Positions 1-8,258 of a stretch of DNA of 64,000 nt are shown piece after piece. The notes below the pieces were generated by a model. The model had not been told where the DNA came from. It saw only the letters and a list, made by a program, of their open reading frames with translations, and did no database searches. How positions within the stretch are numbered: position 1 is the stretch's first letter; each line of letters starts with the position of its first letter. Made by a program: the position numbers and the translations under genes. The DNA comes from Lachnospiraceae bacterium (lineage in GTDB: Bacteria; Bacillota; Clostridia; Lachnospirales; Lachnospiraceae): assembly GCA_017432565.1 (NCBI GenBank), contig JAFRIW010000046.1, forward strand, positions 1 through 64,000, given 5' to 3'.

Positions 1-708
1 CGTTTCCTGACTTCGCCGGAATTCCCCAAGCTGATGGGCAACACCCTGAAGCTGAGCGTGTTCGGCCTGCTGTGGGGTTTCCTGCCACCGGTCATCATCG
101 CGCTGGTGCTCTCCCGCGTAACCGGCCTGCGGGCCAAGCGCAACATACAGCTTCTGCTGTACGCGCCGAACTTCATCTCCGTCATCGTCCTCTGCGGTAT
201 TGTCCGGATCCTGCTGTCCCCGACCGGAATGATTAACTCCATGCTCGGGACAAACATTAACTTCATGACCATGCCTTCCGCATTCCGGACCATCTACATC
301 GCATCCGGTATCTGGCAGGGAGCTGGCTGGGCATCCATCATCTACACTGCCGCCCTCTCCAACGCCAGCAAAGAACTTAAGGAAGCGGCCGTGATCGACG
401 GTGCGAACATCGTCCAGCAGATAAAAGCGGTGGAATGGCCTGCGATCAAAGATACCGTCCTGATCCAGTTCATCATGTCCGTCGGCAATATCATGTCCGT
501 CGGTTTTGAAAAAGCCTACGCTCTTCAGACAGACCTGAACCTGAATACATCCGAAATCATTTCGACCTATGTGTATAAGAAGGGTCTTCTGGACGGTGAC
601 TACGGTTTTTCTACCGCGGTCGGTCTCTTCAACACCGTCATCAACGTTATTCTTCTGGTCTCCATGAACACTCTGGTGAAGAAGATGAACGAAGGCAAGG
701 GAATTTAA
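1..708 (+). CDS. carbohydrate ABC transporter permease, LplB type (5' end outside window)
   Basis: Inner-membrane permease of a CUT1-type sugar/oligosaccharide ABC importer. The reading frame is open from base 1 (RFLTSPEF...) with no start signal, so the true start lies upstream. Hydrophobic segments follow one another, for example FGLLWGFLPPVIIALVL, FISVIVLCGIVRILL and the C-terminal FNTVINVILLVSMNTLV. The cytoplasmic EAA loop that contacts the ATPase is visible as EAAVIDGANIVQQIKAVEWP. The stop is 13 bases before the next permease, whose ribosome site (AAAGGAGG) sits in that gap, so the two are cotranscribed. LplB-type systems normally lack a dedicated ATPase and share MsmX. Substrate is inferred from the neighbouring GH32 enzyme (fructan or sucrose-type sugars). 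Confidence 0.88.
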   Translation, partial: RFLTSPEFPKLMGNTLKLSVFGLLWGFLPPVIIALVLSRVTGLRAKRNIQLLLYAPNFISVIVLCGIVRILLSPTGMINSMLGTNINFMTMPSAFRTIYIASGIWQGAGWASIIYTAALSNASKELKEAAVIDGANIVQQIKAVEWPAIKDTVLIQFIMSVGNIMSVGFEKAYALQTDLNLNTSEIISTYVYKKGLLDGDYGFSTAVGLFNTVINVILLVSMNTLVKKMNEGKGI

Positions 709-721
709 AGGAGGCAGAACT

Positions 722-1621
722 ATGAAGAAAAAAAGCGAATTCGCCAGACATTCTGCCGGAGATAAAGCGATCCTCCTGTCCGGCTATATCCTGCTCGGAC
801 TGTTCGTGGCCGCAATCATCCTCCCGGTGATCTATATCATCCTTGCTTCCTTTATTGATCCCGTTACGCTGCAGAACAGCGGACTGACCTTTGACTTCAG
901 CAAGTGGACTCTGACTGCCTATGAGCGTGTCATGACCAACGAGCAGATCTGGGTCGGTTTCCGGAACGCCCTCCTCTATTCGGTGCTCTTTACCGCTTTG
1001 TCTGTCATCGTAACGCTCCTCGCGGCATATCCTATGTCCAGAGCAGACTTCCGCGGACGCGGGTTCTTTAATGTCCTGTTCGTTATCACGATGTTCTTCG
1101 GCGGCGGACTGATCCCGACCTACCTGCTGATCAGCAACCTGGGCATGCTGGATACGATCTGGGCAATCCTGCTTCCCGGCGCATTCAGTGTCTGGAACAT
1201 GATCATTGCAAGGACCTATTACATGGGTATTCCCGCAGACCTTCAGGAAGCCGCGGAAGTAGACGGTGCCAATGAGCTCACCTATTTCTTCCGGATCCTG
1301 CTCCCCGTCTGTACACCGATCATTGCAACGATCGCCATGTGGCAGTTCGTCGGTATGTGGAACAGCTACTTCGACGCGATGATCTATCTGAACAGTGCTT
1401 CCAAGCAGCCGCTGCAGCTCGTTCTGAGATCCATCCTGATTCAGAACCAGCCGGAGCCCGGCATGGTCTCTGATATGCAGAGTACCGCAGAGCGCGCACA
1501 GCTCGCTGAGCTGCTGAAGTACGCAACCATCATTATCTCGAGTATCCCGCTGATGATCATGTATCCGTTCTTCCAGAAATATTTCGATAACGGAATCATG
1601 GCCGGCGCGGTCAAGGGCTGA
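722..1621 (+). CDS. carbohydrate ABC transporter permease, YtcP/AraQ type
   Basis: Second permease of the importer, 299 aa, the usual length of the MalG/AraQ branch. A basic N-terminus is followed by a first membrane helix (ILLGYILLGLFVAAIILPV region, residues about 18-45) and further helices. The EAA loop reads LQEAAEVDGANELTYFFRIL (about residues 177-196), the expected site of ATPase contact. The start is set by AAAGGAGG just upstream. It forms a heterodimer with the preceding LplB-type permease and works with the binding protein encoded 56 bases downstream. No ATP-binding subunit is seen beside it, which is normal for this family. Confidence 0.9.
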   Translation: MKKKSEFARHSAGDKAILLSGYILLGLFVAAIILPVIYIILASFIDPVTLQNSGLTFDFSKWTLTAYERVMTNEQIWVGFRNALLYSVLFTALSVIVTLLAAYPMSRADFRGRGFFNVLFVITMFFGGGLIPTYLLISNLGMLDTIWAILLPGAFSVWNMIIARTYYMGIPADLQEAAEVDGANELTYFFRILLPVCTPIIATIAMWQFVGMWNSYFDAMIYLNSASKQPLQLVLRSILIQNQPEPGMVSDMQSTAERAQLAELLKYATIIISSIPLMIMYPFFQKYFDNGIMAGAVKG

Positions 1622-1677
1622 GTTCACCCGGCCCTGCAGCAGTAACGTAATTTATTAAACAAAAAGGAGTCTGAGAA

Positions 1678-3384
1678 ATGAAAAAACGTACACTGCAAAA
1701 GGTTACATCCGTTCTCCTGATCTCCGCCATGGCTGCATCCGTCCTCGCAGGATGCGGAAAAGGCGGCAAGAACAGCGACACGGGGTCATCCGGATCATCC
1801 GCTTCCCAGGGTGAGATCCAGGCTTACACCTTCCCCCTGGCTGAGAAGGCTGAACTGAGCGGACTGACCAGCTTCCCGCCCGGAACAGAATCCGAGCCCA
1901 ACAACCGCACGATCTTCAAGCGTCTGGAGGAACAGACCAACGTCCACATCAACTGGAGAACCATCCAGGGCGATCAGTGGGGCGAGAAGATCCAGCTTGA
2001 GATGTCCAACGTAAAGACTCTTCCCGACTTCATCTTCAGCGCAGGCTTCGGCGACACCGATCTTCTGAAGTACGGAAAGCAGGGCGTCATCATCAACCTT
2101 GAAGACTATATCGACAGCTGCATGCCGAACCTTCAGAAAGTCTTTGAGCAGGCACCGGAATACCGCGCAATGTGCACCGACGAAAACGGTCACATCTGGG
2201 CACTTCCGTGGATCGAGCAGCTCGGCTATGAGAAGACCGCAATCCAGACTGTCGGCGACATGAGCTTCATCAACCTCGATTGGCTTGAGTTCCTCGGTCT
2301 TGAGATGCCCACCACTGTCGATGAGTTCGAACAGGTGTTGATCGCATTCAGAGACAACGCTGACGCTCTGAAGAAAGAATTCAACATCGACGGCGATATC
2401 ATCCCGATGTCCTGCATCATGAACGACGGCGACCAGGATCCGGCGATCATCATCAACGGTTTCGGTGAAGGTTACGGCGATCCTGACCGCGGCCGTCACA
2501 TCGCGGTCACTGATGACAAGAAGGTCATCTGCGTCGCCACCACAGAAGGCTTCAAGAAGGGTATCGCATGGCTGCACAAGCTCTATGAGGAAGGCCTCAT
2601 CGATCCCGAAGCATTCACACAGGAATGGTCCACTTATGTAGCAAAGGGCAAGTCCGGCCGCTACGGCGTCTGCTTCTCCTGGGACGTCGCCAACATCGCA
2701 CAGGTCAGCATGGACGATCTGATCGCAGGCAAGGGCTGGGTACCGCTTCCGGCACTGACTGCTGATGTGCGCAACATCACACCGCAGAACGGTTCCTTCA
2801 CTTCCGGTTTCGACCGCGGACGCTGTGTCGTTACTTCAGCTGCCAAGAATCCCGCTCTCGTCTGCGCATGGCTCGATCAGATGTATATTCCGATCCAGTC
2901 TCCTCAGAACAACTGGGGTACCTACGGCGAAGACGACGATTTCGATATCTTCGTCATGGATAAGAACGACAAGGGTGAGCCGATGCTCAAGCACGCTCCT
3001 CTGGGCGATGCCTCCCCGGTTGAAGTCCGTGAAGCTGAGAGTGTCAACGGCCCTCTGGCCATCCTGGACAGCTACTATGGCGTCTATGTGACCTGCCCGG
3101 ACGATGCACAGTATCGCCTTAACTGGATCAAAGACATCTATACACCGGACATGCACGGCAAATATGTCTTCCCGAACGTTCTGATGAGCACGGATGACAC
3201 AAAGACCATCTCCAACCTGCAGGCTGATATCACCACCAGAATCAACACTGCGAAGTCTGACTGGGTTATGAACGGCTTCACAGACGCCGACTGGGATCAG
3301 CTTCAGGCTGACCTGAAGGCTTACAAGCTGGACGAGTACCTCGCGATTTACCAGAAGTATCTGGACGAGTACTACAAAGACTGA
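1678..3384 (+). CDS. extracellular solute-binding lipoprotein of the sugar importer (LplA/YtcQ type)
   Basis: 568 aa, in the long size class of binding proteins paired with LplB/YtcP permeases. The N-terminus is a lipoprotein signal: MKKRTLQKV, a hydrophobic stretch, then lipobox LAGC with the acylated Cys at about residue 26. A Gly/Ser-rich linker follows (GSSGSSASQ). It should capture the sugar outside the membrane and deliver it to the two upstream permeases. The ribosome site AAAAAGGAG precedes the ATG. A 12-bp GC-rich stem-loop lies just downstream and may give this transcript extra stability, as binding proteins are needed in excess. Substrate is not readable from the sequence; fructo-oligosaccharide or sucrose is inferred from the GH32 gene next door. 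Confidence 0.88.
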   Translation: MKKRTLQKVTSVLLISAMAASVLAGCGKGGKNSDTGSSGSSASQGEIQAYTFPLAEKAELSGLTSFPPGTESEPNNRTIFKRLEEQTNVHINWRTIQGDQWGEKIQLEMSNVKTLPDFIFSAGFGDTDLLKYGKQGVIINLEDYIDSCMPNLQKVFEQAPEYRAMCTDENGHIWALPWIEQLGYEKTAIQTVGDMSFINLDWLEFLGLEMPTTVDEFEQVLIAFRDNADALKKEFNIDGDIIPMSCIMNDGDQDPAIIINGFGEGYGDPDRGRHIAVTDDKKVICVATTEGFKKGIAWLHKLYEEGLIDPEAFTQEWSTYVAKGKSGRYGVCFSWDVANIAQVSMDDLIAGKGWVPLPALTADVRNITPQNGSFTSGFDRGRCVVTSAAKNPALVCAWLDQMYIPIQSPQNNWGTYGEDDDFDIFVMDKNDKGEPMLKHAPLGDASPVEVREAESVNGPLAILDSYYGVYVTCPDDAQYRLNWIKDIYTPDMHGKYVFPNVLMSTDDTKTISNLQADITTRINTAKSDWVMNGFTDADWDQLQADLKAYKLDEYLAIYQKYLDEYYKD

Positions 3385-3447
3385 TCCGGACTGTTTTATC
3401 TGACTGACATACCTGTCTTCCCGCAAGGGCGGGTATGCATATCCCCC

Positions 3448-3476
3448 GCCGGACCGGGGCTGCCCCCCGGTCCGGC
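3448..3476 (+). other. GC-rich intercistronic stem-loop
   Basis: Perfect 12-bp stem, GCCGGACCGGGG paired with CCCCGGTCCGGC around a 5-base loop, between the binding-protein and GH32 genes. No T-run follows, so a 3'-end stabiliser or processing stem is more likely than a full terminator. A weaker hairpin (CCCGC/GCGGG) lies just upstream. Confidence 0.7.
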
Positions 3477-3512
3477 ATATTATAACTACCTACAGATCAA
3501 CAGGAGCGAACC

Positions 3513-4997
3513 ATGGCGAGTAAACTTCTCACACAGGCCCGCGAATTTGAACAGGAATACCTTCCTTTCACCGCTGCGGACCAGCCCGGATTCCACGCGA
3601 CAGGCGGAATCGGCTGGATCAATGACCCGAACGGTTTTTCCGTCTACAAGGGCGAATATCATCTTTTTTTCCAGTATTATCCCTATGATGTCAAATGGGG
3701 CCCGATGCACTGGGGCCATGTCAAAACGACGGACTTCATCAAATGGGATCGTCTTCCGGCGGCACTTGCGCCGGATCAGGAATATGACAGCGGCGGATGT
3801 TTCTCCGGCGGCGCAGCGGAAATGCCGGACGGACGGCAGCTGCTCATGTACACAGGCGTAAGAAATGTAAGAAGCAAAAGCGGCCGGATCGAGAGCTTTC
3901 AGACACAGTGCATCGCGATCGGAGACGGCGTGGATTATGAAAAATTCGAAGCCAACCCGGTCATCACCGCCGACCAGCTTCCGGACGGCGGCAGCACACA
4001 CGACTTCCGCGATCCGAAGATCTGGCGCGAAGACGGACTGTATCACGCGGTGATCGGGAACCGGTGTGCAGACGGCAGCGGAACCATTCTCCTGTATGAG
4101 AGTGAGGATGCCGTCCACTGGAACTTCGTCAGCATACTCTCTTCCTGTCACAACCAGTTTGGCAAAATGTGGGAATGCCCGGATTTCTTTGCCCTGGACG
4201 GAAAACACGTCCTGCTGGTCAGCCCGCAGGAGATGTCGGCGATCGGTCTGGAATTCCATCCCGGGAATGCAAATGTATGCCTGATCGGAACTTTTGACAG
4301 GACTGCGAAGCATCTGAACCGCGAATCCGTGCAGGCGATCGACTACGGCCTCGATTTCTATGCGCCGCAGACACTCCTTGCGCTCGACGGGCGCAGAATC
4401 ATGATCGCCTGGATGCAGAACTGGGAGACATCTACCTGTACTCTCCCCGATCTCGGCTTTATGGGACAGATGACCATTCCGAGAGAGCTCTCCGTGAAGA
4501 ACCGCCGCCTGTACCAGAATCCGGTCCGCGAGCTGGAAAACTACCGCGGCATCCGGATAGACTACAACAACATCCTGATCAACGGAGAAACCAGTCTGAA
4601 GGGGATCAGCGGCAGATATCTGGACATGACGGTGACGGTAAGACCGGCCAGCGAGAACAACCTGTACCGGTGGTTCCGGATCTATGTGGCCAAGGATGGG
4701 GAGCATTACACGCTGATCCGCTTCCGTCCGGACATCGGAACCGTCAAGGTGGACCGCACACACAGCGGCTTCCCGCACGATATCGTGAACGTCCGGGAAT
4801 TCCCGGTCAACGCCGATAACGGCACGATTAAATTCCGGATCGTGATGGATCGCTACAGCATGGAGCTGTTTATCAACGACGGCGAACAGGCGGCTTCTTT
4901 TGTCCTGTACACACCGATGGACGCAGGCGCGATCAGCTTCGCTTCGGACGGCGCGGTTTTTGCCGACGTGGAAAAATACGAACTGAAGATGCAGTAA
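3513..4997 (+). CDS. glycoside hydrolase family 32 (beta-fructosidase / sucrose-6-P hydrolase-like)
   Basis: 494 aa with the three GH32 signatures in order. WINDPNG gives the nucleophile Asp at about residue 38, FRDPK the transition-state-stabilising Asp near residue 167, and WECPDFF the acid/base Glu near residue 221. After the five-bladed propeller, the last ~150 residues fit the usual GH32 beta-sandwich (it includes FRIVMDRYSMELFINDG). There is no signal peptide, so it acts in the cytoplasm on sugar brought in by the upstream importer, releasing fructose from sucrose, inulin- or levan-type oligosaccharides. The ribosome site CAGGAG sits just before the ATG. A rho-independent terminator follows. 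Whether the substrate is phosphorylated cannot be read; the ABC importer argues for unphosphorylated sugar. Confidence 0.92.
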   Translation: MASKLLTQAREFEQEYLPFTAADQPGFHATGGIGWINDPNGFSVYKGEYHLFFQYYPYDVKWGPMHWGHVKTTDFIKWDRLPAALAPDQEYDSGGCFSGGAAEMPDGRQLLMYTGVRNVRSKSGRIESFQTQCIAIGDGVDYEKFEANPVITADQLPDGGSTHDFRDPKIWREDGLYHAVIGNRCADGSGTILLYESEDAVHWNFVSILSSCHNQFGKMWECPDFFALDGKHVLLVSPQEMSAIGLEFHPGNANVCLIGTFDRTAKHLNRESVQAIDYGLDFYAPQTLLALDGRRIMIAWMQNWETSTCTLPDLGFMGQMTIPRELSVKNRRLYQNPVRELENYRGIRIDYNNILINGETSLKGISGRYLDMTVTVRPASENNLYRWFRIYVAKDGEHYTLIRFRPDIGTVKVDRTHSGFPHDIVNVREFPVNADNGTIKFRIVMDRYSMELFINDGEQAASFVLYTPMDAGAISFASDGAVFADVEKYELKMQ

Positions 4998-5017
4998 TCA
5001 CTTTTCATACTTCCTCG

Positions 5018-5057
5018 AAAAAGAGCCTGACCGTTCTGAACGGCCGGGCTCTTTTTC
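5018..5057. terminator. bidirectional rho-independent terminator after the GH32 gene
   Basis: AAAAAGAGCC and GGCTCTTTTT flank an inner CCGTT/AACGG stem, giving A-run, stem and T-run. It ends the + strand importer/GH32 operon and can also stop - strand transcription from the flavodoxin remnant. Confidence 0.85.
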
Positions 5058-5097
5058 TGTGTATTCTGCGGAAACAGGCTTCAGTATCTGACTATGC

Positions 5098-5205
5098 TCA
5101 GCCCTCTTCCGCGATCTTTCTGGCAAAATCCGCCGCAGCGGCAATCGCCTCAGCCAGTCTCTTGGTATTTCCGGTTTTAGTATAGTATCTGACAGCAATT
5201 TTCAT
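5098..5205 (-). pseudogene. collapsed flavodoxin: N-terminal phosphate loop fused to a C-terminal tail
   Basis: A 35-codon frame with a strong ribosome site (AGGAGGAGGACTGTT before the ATG). It begins MKIAVRYYTKTGNTKRLAEA, which is strand 1 and the FMN phosphate-binding loop (T-x-T-G-N-T) of a short-chain flavodoxin. It then ends at once as ADFARKIAEEG, which resembles the last helix of such proteins. A normal member is about 150 aa, so the middle is missing. The Ala-rich junction (AIAAAADFA) could be where two similar Ala-codon tracts recombined. The product cannot fold as a flavodoxin. I call it a deletion remnant; a real small peptide is the alternative. Confidence 0.6.
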
Positions 5206-5220
5206 AACAGTCCTCCTCCT

Positions 5221-5244
5221 TTTACCGGAACTTCTCCCGGTAAA
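5221..5244 (-). other. stem-loop between the 161-aa gene and the flavodoxin remnant
   Basis: Perfect 8-bp stem TTTACCGG/CCGGTAAA with an 8-base loop. On the - strand it follows the stop of the upstream gene and directly precedes the flavodoxin ribosome site. No T-run follows on that strand, so it may be a weak terminator or stabiliser. Confidence 0.55.
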
Positions 5245-5246
5245 GA

Positions 5247-5732
5247 TTACTCGGATTTCTGCTGAATCACTTCCGTCTTCATCTCAAGGAACGGATCCAG
5301 CAGTTTTTTCTCTTTCTTGAGTTCAGGGACCTTCCTCGCATGGATTGAAAAAGCCTCGCTGAACGCTGAGGTGCCCAGGAAAGAAATGATCGCCAGAAGG
5401 ACCTGGTCAAAAACAACGGCCAGGCCGACGCCCAGCGCGCTGAACAGGAAGCCGAGTGCATAGCCGCCGATGGCTCTCTTGTGATAGAAGGAAATCTGCC
5501 GGTCATATTCAGCCTGATCATTCCGGGCAGTCTCACTCAGAATCCCCTGAAACCGCGCTGCATCGATGGGACCGTCACAGACGATCTGAAGCGTGTCATG
5601 CATGTTCTTTTCCATTTCGCTCTCGGTGCAGCAGCTTTTCAGGTAGCTGTAAACACTCTCTGAGATTTTGATCTGTTCCGGATCAAAACTGTTGTATAAA
5701 TCGGATTCTTCGTGAATTCTGAGCCGTATCAT
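5247..5732 (-). CDS. hypothetical membrane protein, 161 aa
   Basis: Not recognised. With the start chosen here (MIRLRIHEESDLYN) the protein has a soluble N-terminal half with a Cys-Cys pair (YLKSCC, about residues 31-36). A hydrophobic hairpin follows (GGYALGFLFSALGVGLAVVF then VLLAIISFLGTSAF, about residues 93-126), and then a charged C-terminal tail rich in Lys/Glu. An upstream in-frame ATG at 5819 would add 29 residues, but those codons run through a strong hairpin (5761-5790), so the inner start, preceded by GGGAAAAGGGA, is preferred. The glutathione peroxidase gene lies upstream on the same strand. Confidence 0.55.
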   Translation of the reverse strand: MIRLRIHEESDLYNSFDPEQIKISESVYSYLKSCCTESEMEKNMHDTLQIVCDGPIDAARFQGILSETARNDQAEYDRQISFYHKRAIGGYALGFLFSALGVGLAVVFDQVLLAIISFLGTSAFSEAFSIHARKVPELKKEKKLLDPFLEMKTEVIQQKSE

Positions 5733-5760
5733 AAATCCCTTTTCCCTCGTTTTCAGATTA

Positions 5761-5790
5761 CGGGCCGCATAAGGTTTCCCATGCGGCCCG
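5761..5790. terminator. strong stem-loop between the peroxidase and hypothetical genes
   Basis: Perfect 10-bp stem CGGGCCGCAT/ATGCGGCCCG with a 10-base loop. A T-run (ATTTTT) follows on the + strand only, so it is a good + strand terminator. On the - strand, where the genes lie, it would act only as an intercistronic stem. A perfect palindrome TACTATAGTA sits at 5801-5810. Confidence 0.6.
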
Positions 5791-5833
5791 ACATTTTTAA
5801 TACTATAGTATTCCCGCATCCTGCGGGTGCTTC

Positions 5834-6373
5834 TTACAGCAGAGCCTTGATGCAGGCCTCTACATCCGCCATGTCCGCCGTGGGCTCAAAGCGCGCGACG
5901 ACATTTCCCTCGCGGTCAATCACGAACTTGGTGAAATTCCACTTGATATCGGGCTTCTTATCCCAGTCCGGATCAGCTTTTGCAAACATCTCCTCGAGCA
6001 GAGCCTTGTAAGGATGATCGCTAAATCCCTCAAAGCCCTTCTGCGACTTCAGATAGGTGTACAGCGGCAGTTCGTTCTCGCCGTTCACATCCGACTTCTT
6101 CATCTGCGGGAAGGTTGTGTTGAAGTGCACCGTGCAGAACTCGTGAATCTCATCATCCGATCCCGGTGCCTGGCCGCCGAACTGATTGCATGGAATATCG
6201 AGAATTTCCAGTCCCTGATCGTGATAGTCCTTGTAAAGCTGCTCAATCGGCGCATACTGAGGCGTAAAGCCGCAGCCTGTCGCCGTGTTCACGACCAGAA
6301 TGACTTTGCCCTTATAATCCGCAAGATTCACCTGGCCGCCTTTTCCGGTTGTCAATGTGTAATCGTAAATCAT
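5834..6373 (-). CDS. glutathione peroxidase family thiol peroxidase (BsaA/Gpx)
   Basis: 179 aa. It reduces hydrogen peroxide or organic hydroperoxides; in anaerobic Firmicutes these proteins usually use thioredoxin rather than glutathione. The Gpx landmarks are present: NTATGCGFTPQY with the peroxidatic residue as Cys (TGC codon, not selenocysteine), PCNQFGGQ with the catalytic Gln, and WNFTKFVID with the Trp/Asn pair. The start at 6373 (MIYDYTLTTGKG) is set by AAAGGAG eight bases upstream; a longer reading to 6445 would run back into the neighbouring gene. It lies 37 bases after the lipoprotein gene. Cytoplasmic. Confidence 0.9.
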   Translation of the reverse strand: MIYDYTLTTGKGGQVNLADYKGKVILVVNTATGCGFTPQYAPIEQLYKDYHDQGLEILDIPCNQFGGQAPGSDDEIHEFCTVHFNTTFPQMKKSDVNGENELPLYTYLKSQKGFEGFSDHPYKALLEEMFAKADPDWDKKPDIKWNFTKFVIDREGNVVARFEPTADMADVEACIKALL

Positions 6374-6410
6374 TTCGGGCTCCTTTCCTGTCTGTCTTGT
6401 GTTCAGTCTG

Positions 6411-8162
6411 TTACTTTCTGATAAACACCACTTCACTGCCTGCATTGTTCCAGGTCAGTGTGTTGTCCTCACCTACGGCAAAATTGCCCTGCATCGCGGC
6501 ATCCATGTCCATGGATTCTTCTTTTCCGGGTTCGCCGGTCCACGCGTCAAAATAGTACAGCGCGTTGGTGCTCATCTCGTACTGTCCGTAGATGTGATAG
6601 CCGGTTTCTTTTCCGTCCGCATCGGTCACCGTGATGTCCAGCACATAGACACTGCCTTCCTCCGGCAGTTTCACGGTCATGACAGCCGAGCCGTCTTCCG
6701 CTTCCCACTCGCCGGAAAGATCCGGATATTCCACGAAGAATTCCTTATCAAAGACGACCTGCTTGGGATCCCATCCGTAATCCTCAACCGCTTCGATCTC
6801 GATGCCGGTGTTCTTCGTATACTCGTTCATCACACCCACGCGAACATCGTCCAGATCCGCCGAAGATTCCATGAAACCGGCCTTCAGCTCATCATCGACA
6901 CCGAAAATCTCCTCGACCGATGCGCTGTAATTGCTGCCGTCCTCTACGATGTCCATGGAAGTGACTTCGAAGCCGTCGTCCGTCTTCTTCAGGTGCGCAA
7001 CACCCGGATATTCTCCGCCGCTTCTTGTCATCAGCGTCGTGCCGACCAGGCTGTAATTCTCAAGCCAGAACCGTCCCCAGACCTTGATGTCTTCCGGATC
7101 CGTGTCATCCTCGCGAAGGAGAATAAACTCGGGAAGCATGACATCCGCCGCTTCGTAATCCTTGCCCATGTTCTCCTTCATATACTCCCAGATCGGCTGA
7201 ATATACGGGTTCTCGCCGGTGTAAACGTACTCCGGAAGGGCTTCCTTTTCCTTCAGGAACTCGGGCCACTCCTCGCCGTTCTGCAGATACAGTCTGTCTC
7301 CCTCAACCGTGTACTGGCACAGGATCTTTCCGTCGGAGGCATCGATCAGCTGCGTGGAGCTCCAGATGATCTTCTTCTCTTCCTCTCCGTCGAGCGCAAG
7401 CACGCCGTAATGATCGTCCTGCAGCGTCAGGCTTCCGGAAATCTCCGTCTTCGTCCACTCGTCCTCCAGGCCGGCGGCTCTGGTATAGGTGCCGGGCACA
7501 TAGGAGAACTCCGTCTGCGGCTCAAAGGCTTCAAAAGTCAGCGAATCCGCAATATCCGCGATGGCATCTGCGATGGGCATATCAACTGCATCGTCTCCGC
7601 AGAAGTGGTTGGTCACTTCCATCAGGAAGGTGCCGCCGTTGTACTCAGCCGCAGTCAGATGCTCGCCGAGGCCGCTGGAATCTTCCTTCGGGATCAGCGT
7701 GCGCCAGAAACACCAGCCGTACTCGCCAAAGAATCCCTCACGTCTGGAGGTATCGGCATCGTCCCAGCCCTCGGTCTTCTCGCCGAGAACCTCCTGCGGC
7801 ATCTTGTCCGGAATCACGCTGAAGCCAATCATATTTGTGCCGGCCGATTCGCCTGTGTAGACAAAATATGCCGCCTCTTCCGTTTCGTTGACCTCGAACA
7901 GTTCCGGATCATAGCGGACAGACCATCCGTCACCCTGATAGGTCCCGTCTTCCGCCGGTGCCTCTTCCGGAGCTGCTTCTTCGGGCGCTTCCTCCACTGT
8001 CTCTTCAACTGCTTCTTCCGGTGCTTCCTCAGCAGCTTCCTCCACGGCAGGTTCTTCCGCCGGCGCCGGTGCTTCTTCCGGTCCGGCATTCTTCCCGCAC
8101 CCGAGCATCAGACCGGATGCAATGAGCGCAATTCCCACCGCTGTCAACCATTTCTTTTTCAT
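6411..8162 (-). CDS. large lipoprotein with Glu/Ala/Pro-rich linker, function unknown
   Basis: 583 aa. The start at MKKKWLTAVGIALIASG is chosen for its GGGAGAGG ribosome site and because it opens a signal peptide ending in a Cys (LMLGC, Cys about residue 22), so the protein is probably lipid-anchored outside the cell. Residues about 28-70 are a low-complexity stretch of repeated EEAPEEA-like units, a spacer through the wall. The remainder is acidic and beta-rich, with repeated small segments typical of extracellular lipocalin-like or META-like domains (for example DGTYQGDGWSVRYDPE, YTVEGDRLYLQNGEEW, LSGEWEAEDGSAVMTV). No enzyme motif recognised. Confidence 0.7.
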   Translation of the reverse strand: MKKKWLTAVGIALIASGLMLGCGKNAGPEEAPAPAEEPAVEEAAEEAPEEAVEETVEEAPEEAAPEEAPAEDGTYQGDGWSVRYDPELFEVNETEEAAYFVYTGESAGTNMIGFSVIPDKMPQEVLGEKTEGWDDADTSRREGFFGEYGWCFWRTLIPKEDSSGLGEHLTAAEYNGGTFLMEVTNHFCGDDAVDMPIADAIADIADSLTFEAFEPQTEFSYVPGTYTRAAGLEDEWTKTEISGSLTLQDDHYGVLALDGEEEKKIIWSSTQLIDASDGKILCQYTVEGDRLYLQNGEEWPEFLKEKEALPEYVYTGENPYIQPIWEYMKENMGKDYEAADVMLPEFILLREDDTDPEDIKVWGRFWLENYSLVGTTLMTRSGGEYPGVAHLKKTDDGFEVTSMDIVEDGSNYSASVEEIFGVDDELKAGFMESSADLDDVRVGVMNEYTKNTGIEIEAVEDYGWDPKQVVFDKEFFVEYPDLSGEWEAEDGSAVMTVKLPEEGSVYVLDITVTDADGKETGYHIYGQYEMSTNALYYFDAWTGEPGKEESMDMDAAMQGNFAVGEDNTLTWNNAGSEVVFIRK

Positions 8163-8258
8163 CTGTCCTCTCCCTTTCCGCAGCCCTGCCTGCTGCTGCC
8201 GCAACAATTTCCACCTCTTATTATACTTGAATCCAGCCCTGTATTCACATGATTTTGA

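Noticed and set aside
4998..5198. 66-codon - strand frame after GH32
   Set aside because: Runs through the terminator and is out of frame with the flavodoxin remnant, which has the ribosome site.
6411..8162. Repeat array or CRISPR-like signal from the GCTTCTTC/TCTTCCGGTGC runs near 7960-8080
   Set aside because: It is the coding of a low-complexity Glu/Ala/Pro linker, not spaced repeats.
6399..8252. 617-codon open frame on the + strand
   Set aside because: Antisense shadow of the lipoprotein gene; the - strand frame has a signal peptide, ribosome site and sensible composition, whereas this has none.
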